From Deltaproteobacteria bacterium ADurb.Bin207 (GTDB taxonomy: Bacteria; Myxococcota_A; Polyangia; Polyangiales; Polyangiaceae), in assembly GCA_002070115.1 (NCBI GenBank), contig MWCO01000068.1:1-34036 (forward strand): a DNA stretch of 34,036 bases, written 5' to 3'. Numbering within the stretch: position 1 is the first letter of the stretch; every line of letters starts with the position of its first letter. The notes under the pieces are model-generated. The model saw only the letters and a list, made by a program, of their open reading frames with translations, was not told where the DNA came from and ran no database searches. Made by a program: the position numbers and the translations under genes. Positions 24,555 to 32,943 of this stretch are shown here, piece after piece.

Positions 24555-25642
24555 CCACACCGCTTCCCTCCCTGAAGAGCCGGTCGGAGCGCACCGCGCC
24601 GCGGATCGAGAATTCCCTGCTCTACCGCATCTCGCTGGAGGTCAGCCGCCGGTGCAATCTGGCTTGTGTCTACTGCTACAGCCAGGCGGGAGTAGACGTA
24701 GCCCCGGTGATGGAGCCGGCCGAGGTGCGCGGGATCATCGATCAAGCCGTCGCTCTGGGCGCTCGCCTGGTGTCGTTCGTCTGGGGAGGAGAACCCCTGG
24801 TATGGCCGGGCCTGTTCGAACCGGACGTATGCCCGCTCCTGCATGCCAACGCCCGCGGCTGCTACGCCTATCTCTATTCCAACTGCGCCTGCATCGGCCC
24901 CACCAAGGCCGCGCGTCTCGCCGCCCTCGACGTGAGTGTCATCGGCAAGTGCAATAGCCTGCGCCCGGAGATCCAGGACCGGCTCGCGGGTGTTCCCGGA
25001 GCCCACGCCGCCATCCGCCGCGGCCTCGACGCCCTCATGAACGCCGGGCTCGCCACGCCAGGCAGCTCCCGGCTGGGCGTGGAGACCATCGTAAGTCCCT
25101 TGAATTACGAAGAAATTCCCGATCTCTGGCGCTATTTCCGATCCCATCACATGATCCCGGAGGTGGAGATCCCCACCCCGCACGGCCGGGCTTCCAAGCA
25201 CGCCGACCTGCTGAGCTTTCCCCCAGCCGAGGCGCGGGAGAAGTACCGCGTGCTGTTCGAAGAACTCGCCCGCATCGACCGCGAAGAGTTCGGCTTCGAG
25301 CCGTGGGATCCGCGGCCGCCGTTTCCGGCCGGTACGTGCCAGCTCATCGACCGCGACCGCAATTGCTATATCACCCACACCGGGAGCGTCCAGCCCTGCG
25401 CGGGGGTGGAGCGGTCTTTCGGCCAATTGGCGGTCGGACCCCACCGGGAGGACGGCCTGCCCCTGGAGGCGATCATCTCCTCGCCCGAGTTTCAAAAGCT
25501 CCGGCGCCTGCGGGAGCACATCGCCGAGCCCTGCCGTTCCTGCGAACGGATCCACGACTGCTACGGCTGCCGGGGCGCCGCCTTCCACGCTTGTGGCGAT
25601 CTTTACGGACCCGATCCTTTCTGCTGGCACCACCCGTCATGA
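24548..25642 (+). CDS. radical SAM/SPASM protein
   Basis: The 364-aa product has the radical SAM cluster motif CNLACVYC (C36, C40, C43) and WGGEPLVWP as the GGE motif. The C-terminal SPASM-like domain has many Cys (about 275-360: GTCQL, QPCAG, EPCRSC, HDCYGC, HACG, FCWHH), enough for two auxiliary clusters. Such enzymes modify peptide or protein substrates by radical chemistry, forming thioether, C-C or related links. Its sequence is not close to the first radical SAM protein in the island, so the two probably act on different substrates. A GAGGAG ribosome site precedes the ATG. It overlaps the MurE-like gene by 7 bp and the sugar transferase gene by 4 bp. No separate small precursor peptide was found next to it. 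Confidence 0.87.
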   Translation: MLATPLPSLKSRSERTAPRIENSLLYRISLEVSRRCNLACVYCYSQAGVDVAPVMEPAEVRGIIDQAVALGARLVSFVWGGEPLVWPGLFEPDVCPLLHANARGCYAYLYSNCACIGPTKAARLAALDVSVIGKCNSLRPEIQDRLAGVPGAHAAIRRGLDALMNAGLATPGSSRLGVETIVSPLNYEEIPDLWRYFRSHHMIPEVEIPTPHGRASKHADLLSFPPAEAREKYRVLFEELARIDREEFGFEPWDPRPPFPAGTCQLIDRDRNCYITHTGSVQPCAGVERSFGQLAVGPHREDGLPLEAIISSPEFQKLRRLREHIAEPCRSCERIHDCYGCRGAAFHACGDLYGPDPFCWHHPS

Positions 25643-26211
25643 GCGCTCGCCGTCCTCTCGAGTTCGCCGCCGCTGCCGCCTTGCTGACGCTCACCGCGCC
25701 CGCCTCCCTGGTCGCCGCCACCGCGATCCAGCTCACCGATGGCGGGCCGGTCCTGTTTCGGCAACTGCGGCTCGGCCGCGACCGCGTTCCCTTCATCCTG
25801 CTCAAATTCCGCTCCATGCGCGACGGCCGCGTGACCCCGGTGGGGGCGGTGTTGCGCGAACTGGGCTGGGATGAGTTGCCCCAGCTCGTCAACCTGCTGC
25901 GCGGCGAGCTGGCCCTCATCGGTCCGCGCCCCCTCACCCCCGAGGATGTGGCCCGCCTCGAGCTGGATCACCCCGAGCTGGGCGACCGTTTCACCGTTCG
26001 GCCCGGGATCACGGGTCTCATCCAGGTGTTGGGCACCCGGGGCGCGCCCTTCTCCGTGGCTGTCGAGAACGCCTACGCGGCACGCGCCACCGCTGCCCAG
26101 GATGCCCAGATCCTCGCGCTCACCGTCGGCGCCGCTCTGCTTGGAAAGGACCGTCTGCGAAGCATCGTCGGCCATTTCCCCACCTGGAAGTCGCGCCTGC
26201 TGTATCTGTGA
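25639..26211 (+). CDS. PglC-like monotopic phosphoglycosyl transferase
   Basis: The 190-aa product has the minimal size of PglC-type bacterial sugar transferases, which move a phospho-sugar from a nucleotide sugar to undecaprenyl phosphate at the inner membrane. An N-terminal re-entrant hydrophobic helix (LLTLTAPASLVAATAIQL) is followed by PVLFRQLRLGRDRVPFILLK, FRSM, the catalytic Asp-Glu dyad in WDELPQL (D78, E79), NLLRGELALIGPRPL and RPGITGLIQVLG. All hallmarks are present. The start is the ATGA overlapping the radical SAM stop. It is the last gene of the four-gene coupled run, which implies that the product of the Mur-like ligases and the radical SAM protein is sugar-linked and lipid-carried. 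The sugar is unknown. Confidence 0.9.
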   Translation: MSARRPLEFAAAAALLTLTAPASLVAATAIQLTDGGPVLFRQLRLGRDRVPFILLKFRSMRDGRVTPVGAVLRELGWDELPQLVNLLRGELALIGPRPLTPEDVARLELDHPELGDRFTVRPGITGLIQVLGTRGAPFSVAVENAYAARATAAQDAQILALTVGAALLGKDRLRSIVGHFPTWKSRLLYL

Positions 26212-26503
26212 CACGTTTATCCCAACAAAAGCCGTGAATATCTTCAACGGGAAGGTGTGGATCCGAGTTGCCAGCAAGTTCGAGGTCCCGCGGCGCCCGG
26301 TCCAGACTGTCGCCATTGGGATTTCCTCCAGGTGGTTTTGCCTTGCGCAACCGGATATCTTGCTTGAAAATCTCATTTTTCAATTTTATTCAACAATTTC
26401 GTTTACATATAAACTGATCTTCATCAGTACGCGACAACAAATCGAGTCCCTAACCCAAACGAACTCTGATACCATCGCCGCACCGGACACCCGAGGAGAC
26501 CCC
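26212..26503. promoter_or_regulatory. AT-rich leader region of the large lipoprotein gene
   Basis: This 292-bp gap follows the sugar transferase. The block at about 26365-26440 is strongly AT-rich between GC-rich genes and should contain the promoter of the 26504 gene. A TTTACATATAAAC stretch at 26402-26414 could include a -10-like TATAAA, but no matching -35 was convincing. A GAGGAG ribosome site lies at 26493-26498. Confidence 0.4.
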
Positions 26504-29470
26504 ATGCTCGCTGCTCGCACATCACCCTGGTTCCCGATGGTTCTATCCCTCGCATGTGGATCGGCCCTCATCGGATGCGGAGGTGACGATTCACCCGGAG
26601 GCTCGTCCCCAGACGGCGACGCAGGCGCCACGGACGTTTCCGCAGACAACAACCTCACGACCGACGCCTCCGCGGATGGGAACGTATCCCAGGATACCCA
26701 CCAGGACAGCGAACCCGACGGTGCGACGCAGGGGGCCGCTCCCTGGGTGGTGTTTACGCTGGCCGGGGAATCGACGCCGAAGTCGGCCAACAAGCTCGCC
26801 AATGCGGACTTCGAGGTCACCGACGGTCCGACGGTGATGCCGTCGTGGACGCCGTTCGAGGGGGGGTATACGGCCGGTCTCAACGTGGGAAAGACCGGAA
26901 ATGCGATCATGCTGGAGCGTGCGCCGGGGGACACGCAGGCGCGCGGAGCCTGGCAGTCGGTGGAGCTGAATCAGACGAAGGCCATGCCGATCCACTTCTC
27001 CGGCTGGAGCAAGGCCGAAGGGCTGACGGGCGATCCCGACTCCAAGGCAAGCATTTACCTGGACATTGCGTATGTGACCAAGGCCGAGGACCCGCAGAAC
27101 GGCTGCGAAAAAACCGCAGACGAATCGTGCTCCTTGTGGGGGCAGGTGCCATCGCCGCTATTCGACACCGGGACGCACGACTGGCAGTATCGCGAGGGGT
27201 TCGCGATGCCGGCGTATCCCATCAAGCGGGTGACCTTCTACCTGCTGCTGCGCGGCGACCATGCCGGGAAATTGCTGTTTGACGACGTCTCGCTCGAGCA
27301 GGTCGAGGCGGATATCGTGCAATTCGACGGCCGGCTGGTGGCGTCGTCGAAGCCGTCGGCGCAGTACACGGGTGGTGCGACGATCCCGCTTGCGACCGGA
27401 GACGGGCTCGGGGTGACGCTTTGGTCGGAGGGCGGAGCGGCGAGCGGGGTGACGCTCGACGGCGCGGATGTGTTTCACGAGGAGTTTGATTACGGCAGCG
27501 GGTTCATACTGCACGAGGCGGGCGCCGAGGAGTGGTGGGCGCCCGGAGGCGAGGTGACGCTGACCGGTAATCAGGCGACCCAGACGGCGGTGGTGACGCC
27601 TTTGGGGATGAAGCTGCAGGCGACCTATGTGGCCGATGCGGACCGCCTACGGATCCACGCGGAGGTCACGAGCACGACCGCGGCGGATCGGGCTGTGACG
27701 GTGTACTACGCGCTTCCGATCAAGACCGTCGGGTGGTCGTGGGGAGACGACATTCGTCGGTCGCGCCCGGTGGGACGGGTGGCGGAGCTGACGAATCAGA
27801 CGTCGTATTGGGGCACCGGGAGCCTGGGAGCGACCGGAGAGTTCAGTCGGTATCCTTTTGCGACGGTTTTCGACGATACGCGTGGGATCGCGATGGGCTA
27901 TCCGTTGGATCAAACGCGCATTGCGCGACTCGTACACAACCCGGCGACGCGGCAGCTTTACGTGGCATTCGACGTGGGAATGGCGGCCGACGCGGCGAAG
28001 ATGCCGTCGAAAGCGACGGTGGAGCTGGTGCTGTACCGCACGCGGCCGACCGGGGTGGATCACGGGTTCCGGGCAGCGTTGGCGGGCTTCCACGACCGGT
28101 ATCCGGAGCACTTCAAGCGGCGGATTCCCGCTGAAGAAGAGGGCATCTGGGTGGCGTTCGCGGACCTGTCGAAAGTGCAGAACGAGGCTGGAGAAAGCAT
28201 CGACGATTTCCATATCGGGTTCCACGAGGGCTCGGTGAGCCATGTCGCCTTCGACGATCAGCACGGAATCAAGACGTTTCGGTACGTGGCGGAGCCGGCG
28301 AGCACATGGCAGCAGATCACGGATAGCGCGGTGGATCCCCACGACAAGCAGCAGGTGAAGGCGTGGCTCGACAACCTGTACCAGACCGGGGATGCGAGCC
28401 AGAAGCTGAAGGCGGAAAAGACGCTTTCCTCGGCGGTGTACGAGCGCGACGGGACGCTGGCGTACAAGGGGTATGACGATGGGCCATCGTGGTGTAAGGG
28501 AAAGTGCGCACTGTTTTACCTGAATGCGGATCCGGATGTGTCGGAGCCGCCGTATGTGGCGAACCAGGCCGCGTACTTCTGGAACGCGGAGACGAAGGCC
28601 ACGTACACGAAAACGCCGGGGCTGGATGGCGAGTACATCGACAGTTTCCTGATGGAGGCGAAGCGGGGCAACTTCCGCCGGTCGCACTTCAACGCCGCGG
28701 ATATCCCATTGACGTTCACCCACGACGCGCCTCAGGCGGTAGTCACGCCCATCGTGTTCTCGACGCTGGAGTTCGCGCGGTGGCTGCGTCCGCAGATCCC
28801 GCAGGGTAAGTACTTCATCGCGAATGCGGTGCTGATCGGGGTGCCCTGGGGCGCGGAATTATTCGATTTCATGGGGCAGGAGATCGATTGGGTCAAGCAG
28901 GACGCCGGCGTGTACCGTATCGAGCCCGAGGCCGACTGGTTGCTGTCGTATCGTCGATCGATGTCGGCGAAGCGTCCGTATGGGTTCCTGATGAACACCG
29001 ATTTCGCGCACCTGTCGAAGGAAATGGTGGAACGGTACATGCGGCTGTGCCTGTTTTACGGGATTTACCCGAGCATGTTCAGCCACAATGCGGCGGATGC
29101 TAACTATTTCGCGACGCCTTCGCTGTACCAGCGCGACCGCTCTTTGTTCAAGCAGTACATCCCCTTGATCAAGGCGTTGAACAAGGGCGGCTGGGAGCCG
29201 ATGACGTTTGCGCGGGCCTCGGATCCGGGGGTGTACGTGGAGAGATTCGGTTCGTGGCCCGGCACGTTGTACTTCACGCTGCGCAACACGACCGACAAGG
29301 CGGTGACGGTTACGCTGCAGATCGATAGGGCGTCGCTGGGGCTGGCGGGGGTTGTGAAGGCGGACTTCCTGTTGTCTGGGGCCGCGGACGCTACGATTGC
29401 GGGGTCGTCGAGTGAGCTGACGGTGACGATGCCGGCGGGAGAAGTGGAGGCAATCCGGGTGTTTCCGTGA
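26504..29470 (+). CDS. large secreted lipoprotein, probable TIM-barrel carbohydrate enzyme
   Basis: 988 aa from the ATG at 26504, which has GAGGAG upstream and begins a lipoprotein signal ending LIGC (lipid Cys at about 25). The open frame runs on upstream into the previous gene, but that part is out of context. Residues about 27-75 are an Asp/Ser/Thr-rich linker. A carbohydrate-binding-like beta-sandwich follows (about 80-270, LANADFEVTDG...LLFDDVSLEQ). A beta-rich domain (about 275-510) comes next, then a barrel-like part (about 530-900) with GIWVAFADLSK, DGEYIDSFLMEAKRG, GYDDGPSWCKGKC and YRRSMSAKRPYGFLMN. A C-terminal beta domain ends the chain. Candidate acids are the Asp/Glu of LDGEYIDSF. 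No family was firmly recognised; a glycoside hydrolase is inferred. Confidence 0.75.
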   Translation: MLAARTSPWFPMVLSLACGSALIGCGGDDSPGGSSPDGDAGATDVSADNNLTTDASADGNVSQDTHQDSEPDGATQGAAPWVVFTLAGESTPKSANKLANADFEVTDGPTVMPSWTPFEGGYTAGLNVGKTGNAIMLERAPGDTQARGAWQSVELNQTKAMPIHFSGWSKAEGLTGDPDSKASIYLDIAYVTKAEDPQNGCEKTADESCSLWGQVPSPLFDTGTHDWQYREGFAMPAYPIKRVTFYLLLRGDHAGKLLFDDVSLEQVEADIVQFDGRLVASSKPSAQYTGGATIPLATGDGLGVTLWSEGGAASGVTLDGADVFHEEFDYGSGFILHEAGAEEWWAPGGEVTLTGNQATQTAVVTPLGMKLQATYVADADRLRIHAEVTSTTAADRAVTVYYALPIKTVGWSWGDDIRRSRPVGRVAELTNQTSYWGTGSLGATGEFSRYPFATVFDDTRGIAMGYPLDQTRIARLVHNPATRQLYVAFDVGMAADAAKMPSKATVELVLYRTRPTGVDHGFRAALAGFHDRYPEHFKRRIPAEEEGIWVAFADLSKVQNEAGESIDDFHIGFHEGSVSHVAFDDQHGIKTFRYVAEPASTWQQITDSAVDPHDKQQVKAWLDNLYQTGDASQKLKAEKTLSSAVYERDGTLAYKGYDDGPSWCKGKCALFYLNADPDVSEPPYVANQAAYFWNAETKATYTKTPGLDGEYIDSFLMEAKRGNFRRSHFNAADIPLTFTHDAPQAVVTPIVFSTLEFARWLRPQIPQGKYFIANAVLIGVPWGAELFDFMGQEIDWVKQDAGVYRIEPEADWLLSYRRSMSAKRPYGFLMNTDFAHLSKEMVERYMRLCLFYGIYPSMFSHNAADANYFATPSLYQRDRSLFKQYIPLIKALNKGGWEPMTFARASDPGVYVERFGSWPGTLYFTLRNTTDKAVTVTLQIDRASLGLAGVVKADFLLSGAADATIAGSSSELTVTMPAGEVEAIRVFP

Positions 29471-29509
29471 TTGGCCGGGCGGTTATGCGCACGGCATACG
29501 CGCAGGGTT

Positions 29510-29554
29510 ACGGTCACGGTCACGGCGCGCGGCATACGCTCACGGTCACGGTCA
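29510..29554. repeat. GGTCACGG repeat, second copy
   Basis: GGTCACGGTCACGGCGCG and neighbouring bases match 8795-8820 (inside the first MITE-like element) at about 23 of 26 positions. Short CACGGT units continue on both sides. Similar CACGGTCACGG strings seem to mark dispersed intergenic DNA in this genome. Confidence 0.5.
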
Positions 29555-29695
29555 CCATTGCTAATTCCAGGCTTGTACGTTGTCGATGCCGGGTCAGCCA
29601 CACGAACGGGGGTGGCCATTCCCAAACTTTATTAATACTAAAACTGATCAAAACCCACCGAACAACCTCTGCTTCCATTTTTCCCCCCATCCCTG

Positions 29696-29725
29696 CCCTT
29701 CCCCCCGCACTTGCGAGGGGAAGGG
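29696..29725. repeat. GC-rich hairpin element
   Basis: CCCTTCCCCCCGC (29696-29708), loop ACTT, then GCGAGGGGAAGGG (29713-29725) pair at 12 of 13 positions. It is preceded by CCCCCCATCCCTG. It belongs to the same palindrome family as 9508-9534 and 29926-29954. It lies 226 bp past the preceding stop, too far for a simple terminator. Confidence 0.55.
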
Positions 29726-29925
29726 AAAGAGAAGGAGCGATATTTTATTGAATATAATATATTTAAAAATTAGGTTCAAGGAACACGAATTAGGGACTGT
29801 CAAGACAGTTCCGGTTGTTGAACAAATGTATGGAAATCAGAAATTTGGAATACGAGTTAGGGATTATTGGTTCAACTTAATATCAACACTAAAATATATC
29901 ATAACCTATTCTGTATCCCATATCT

Positions 29926-30016
29926 CCCTTCCACCCACCATGTGGGGGGAAGGGCCGGGGATGGGGGGGACAAACAAGGGCCAGGGATGGGGGGCACAAA
30001 CAAGGGCCAGGGATGC
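29926..30016. repeat. palindrome plus GGGCCAGGGATGGG repeats, copy B
   Basis: CCCTTCCACCCAC (29926-29938), CAT, then GTGGGGGGAAGGG (29942-29954) pair at 12 of 13 positions. Three GGGCC(A/G)GGGATG units follow, spaced by ACAAACAA. It matches copy A at 9508-9612, 20 kb away, in both the stem and the downstream units. Confidence 0.6.
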
Positions 30017-30277
30017 AGGGCCATACCCCAGCCACGAATGGGGGCAAAAGGAGCATATGCATGGCATGGCCTCTTGTCCTGCGATAGTCTCGAGGCCTGA
30101 AGCATGAAGAGGCAAGGATTCAACGGTTTCTAAACCGACATTTCCACGATTCGACGAAGGCTCATCCTTTGACCAAAACCTACCGAAGACGAAAACGGGG
30201 CATTGCTCTCGACCGAAGAGCGGATTAGCCTACCGGGAATCCCAAAGCGCAACGAGTAGAAAACAGGCAAAAACTCA

Positions 30278-31942
30278 ATGTCCTCACAGGGTTCCCCATC
30301 TCAATCGCAGGGTGATGATACACCTCCCGTTATCGAATGGTTCGGTGGTCCTATCGAAACACCCGCTATTTTGTCTCATGACAACGCCCCCTCCGAATCG
30401 TTGACGCTCATTTGGGCGAAGATTTCCGAGGGGGCACGCGGCACCACGCCTGTCAGGCCGGACGAACTCATTGCCAAGGCTCGGAGTAGTCTGCAATCGG
30501 CCATCGAAAACCCAATCATCGGTCAGCCGGAACGCCCCACCCGGGTGCGCGTGCCCACTGAGGAACTGGCTGAAGAACTGCGAGGAGGATTCCCCGACAT
30601 CGAGTTCGTCTGCGCACCAGTACCCGAACTCGTTGAAATACTACAGATTATCAACCACCTGACGGCCTCGAGCGAAACAACTGGCTTGGCCTCCCTGGCG
30701 TCTTTTCTCACAGAACAACTGATGCTCGGGTTCTTTCAAGCGATAGCAGCGCTTTTCCGTGCTGCTCCGTGGAAATACGTCATAAGTGAGCAAGCCTTTT
30801 TCTATATCACCATCAAAAAACTCAATATTCGCTGCGGTGTCGTTACGCTGCCCGGCCGTCGCGACAAAGAGCGCGGGTTCAGCTTGTACCCCGACGCCCA
30901 GGCTTTCTGGGACTGCACGGTTTCTCTACCAGCCACGCCGGATGACTCCCTACCGAACACTCTCGACCACTTCACCCTGGAATTCATCGAAGCTGACAAG
31001 GTATCGAGAGAGTTTCGCAAAACAATTGAAGAAAAAGGCTGGGAAATCGCTGCAGCCAATGCGTATCCGAGGTTAGCCGTAATCAACGATACGCATTTCC
31101 TCCCACCCACGCAAGAGACTGTCCTGCTGAGCGAAGTCATTGCCCGAACGCTCACCTTGGCGATAGAACGCATAAAAAACTTGCCAAAAGGAACAGAGCG
31201 ATTCGAAGACTGCACACAAACTTTCACAGTCCCCTCCTGCGTAGGTGAGGTCGAAGTCTCCTTGGTCCGTTTTTCCTTCGAACCATCTTTGGATGACCCT
31301 TCATCCCCGACGTTGATGAGCATCATGGCTAGCGTCTGCCGACGCGACGGGTTCAACGACGACACGTTTCGCACGATGCTTGAAAACGAATTGATGATTG
31401 CCTTCGAACAATCGCCGGAGGCGGCCGATCTCGACGACATCCACGCTTGCCAGATCGTCATGGATCTGGCTGCGGATCGTTTCAACCATACCATCTCGAC
31501 CCTGGGTCCCAACCACCTTCACGAGCTAATTTTTGAATTCATCCCAGCCTATAGCCTGCTCGACGAATCGGAAGCCAAGTGGTTCATTGACGTGATCCGT
31601 GCTTTATATAAGTTCCTGAAGCGAAGATACGGGCTGAAGCAAGCCGACGATTGTTTGCGCGTGCTCGAGGGCGATGCCGCTCAAAAGCTCAGGAACGCAT
31701 TGTCGGACTGTCGCGTGGTGAAGATGCTCAAGGTGATCAGGACTGCGGGAACCTACGCCGGCTTTGACCTGGATACGAAGGAAGGTACCGAAGCTTGGCG
31801 CCAAGCTTTGCAAGACGGTCCTATGCCTTCATTTTTTCAACAACTGGCCTCCAGCTCAGCGCAAGGGTCTTCTCAAAAAACCCCTGATAAGAGCAAAGCC
31901 AAACGCAAGGCCGCCCGAAAAGCGCGAAAAAAGAATCGATAA
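30278..31942 (+). CDS. 554-aa protein of unknown function
   Basis: The 554-aa product has no signal peptide and is probably cytoplasmic. The first 20 residues are Ser/Gln-rich and disordered. The middle has two alpha/beta segments that look like diverged repeats of one fold: KARSSLQSAIENP...VRVPTEELAEELRGGFPDIEF and LLSEVIARTLTLAIERIKNLPKG. A helical part (about 430-500, FIDVIRALYKFLKRRYGLKQAD) has SEC-C/plasmid-type helix-rich character. It ends in a very basic tail (KSKAKRKAARKARKKNR) that could bind nucleic acid. The layout resembles conserved hypothetical proteins of the DUF6930/DUF7309 kind, but this is only an impression. It stands alone between repeat-rich gaps. No function is assigned. 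Confidence 0.7.
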   Translation: MSSQGSPSQSQGDDTPPVIEWFGGPIETPAILSHDNAPSESLTLIWAKISEGARGTTPVRPDELIAKARSSLQSAIENPIIGQPERPTRVRVPTEELAEELRGGFPDIEFVCAPVPELVEILQIINHLTASSETTGLASLASFLTEQLMLGFFQAIAALFRAAPWKYVISEQAFFYITIKKLNIRCGVVTLPGRRDKERGFSLYPDAQAFWDCTVSLPATPDDSLPNTLDHFTLEFIEADKVSREFRKTIEEKGWEIAAANAYPRLAVINDTHFLPPTQETVLLSEVIARTLTLAIERIKNLPKGTERFEDCTQTFTVPSCVGEVEVSLVRFSFEPSLDDPSSPTLMSIMASVCRRDGFNDDTFRTMLENELMIAFEQSPEAADLDDIHACQIVMDLAADRFNHTISTLGPNHLHELIFEFIPAYSLLDESEAKWFIDVIRALYKFLKRRYGLKQADDCLRVLEGDAAQKLRNALSDCRVVKMLKVIRTAGTYAGFDLDTKEGTEAWRQALQDGPMPSFFQQLASSSAQGSSQKTPDKSKAKRKAARKARKKNR

Positions 31943-32463
31943 CCAAAGCAACGGCAGTTCCGACGCCGAAAAATCCCATCCTTCTTTTTCTGACGTTGGC
32001 GTCTTGGCGGTTTTCTGCCCCATCTGCACCTTGGTGCCCCTCGCCAACCACCTTCCCAACACCTCCACCACCCCAATATCGAAGAATAGTAGGGGCGAGG
32101 TTCAAAACCCCACCTACATCCGATACCGTAGGTGCCTTTGTCATACAACGAGCATCCGAAAGGCCGTCGTAATGACCGGGCATCGGGTCCGGCACAAGCA
32201 AAGGCCGAAAGGGGCGTGATTGATCACCCGGTCAAACTGACGCTCAAGCAAGCCGGTCTTTGAGCCGTTGCTGAGGGGTTTACGCGATAGCGCGATCTCG
32301 TCGGGTCGCCGCCACTCCCACATTATGGCGCCGAGATGATTCGCGTGCCCATCCGCCCAGTGTAGGCTCGCCCCCACTTGCACGACCGGCATCTGCTCAT
32401 CTGCGGTACGCTGGCGCCGGACAGAGTGGTATGTACAGCCATTCCCTGCGAGGAAGTCCGCAC
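31943..32463. other. intergenic region with hairpin and possible IS remnant
   Basis: No gene is supported in these 521 bp. CACCTAC (32111-32117) and GTAGGTG (32128-32134) form a 7-bp hairpin with a 10-nt loop. It is next to GTAGGGGCGAGG, a string like widespread intergenic repeats. A minus-strand frame over about 32230-32400 (SNGSKTGLLERQFDRVI) looks protein-like and could be a decayed mobile-element gene. Confidence 0.35.
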
Positions 32464-32757
32464 ATGACCACCACGGATTCTCTGTTCTCATATGCCCCCA
32501 GCGTCGTCAAGTCTATTTTGCTCGACAGCTTGCTTCCGCAGGTCGAGCAGCTCTTCGAGTCGGCGCAGGCTGGTGCCTCAGAGCGGGTTCTCGAGTCGGG
32601 TGTGTGGAAGGTGCTGCTGCAGTTCGGACGTCTGCTTCTCACAGCCCTATTCGCGATGCAGGCGCGCCGTGCCACGGAGCAGGAAATTCAGGCTCGAGGC
32701 CTGGACGGCTCCCAGGTCTCGCCGCGGCTCGACCGTGACTACTTGGCGAAATGTTGA
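32464..32757 (+). pseudogene. 97-aa transposase N-terminus-like fragment
   Basis: 97 aa from the ATG at 32464. The sequence is helical and Leu/Glu-rich (ILLDSLLPQVEQLFESAQA...VLLQFGRLLLTALFAMQARR), then LSPRLDRDY-like text before the stop. This reads like the N-terminal helical part of a DDE transposase with the catalytic core missing. The stop is followed by a collapsed ATCCCCT/AGGGGAT inverted repeat. It could instead be a small intact protein of unknown role. The assignment to an IS family is not possible by eye. Confidence 0.4.
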
Positions 32758-32758
32758 A

Positions 32759-32782
32759 ATCCCCTGGGAACAACGAGGGGAT
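32759..32782. repeat. ATCCCCT/AGGGGAT hairpin
   Basis: ATCCCCT (32759-32765) and AGGGGAT (32776-32782) form a perfect 7-bp inverted repeat with a 10-nt loop. The ends equal the outermost bases of the two MITE-like elements, so it may be a deletion product of one. It starts right after the 97-aa frame, and no T tract follows, so a terminator is less likely. Confidence 0.4.
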
Positions 32783-32943
32783 GGCTCTGCGCGCCCGGAC
32801 GTCCCGATTTCGGCTTCCTCTCACCCTCTTATTGAAGCGCCTATGGAGGAGAGAGGGGGTATGCAGGGTCGGCATGGTATTGTGGATTCGGGAGCGTACG
32901 GGAGTGGGAAGGGAGGATCAAGGGCATTGCGCGCGGGCGTGAA

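Larger units (their letters stand above)
29471..30277. other. long repeat-rich intergenic region
   Basis: No gene is supported in these 807 bp. It holds a GGTCACGG-rich repeat (29510-29554), a GC hairpin (29696-29725), an AT-rich core (29740-29920) and the hairpin/G-rich repeat copy B (29926-30016). The pattern mirrors the region at 8991-9750. A modest ribosome site is not obvious before the gene at 30278. Confidence 0.5.

Noticed and set aside
25871..26503. Upstream extension of the 988-aa lipoprotein to 1199 aa
   Set aside because: It overlaps the sugar transferase in another frame, and the ATG at 26504 has both a ribosome site and a lipoprotein signal.
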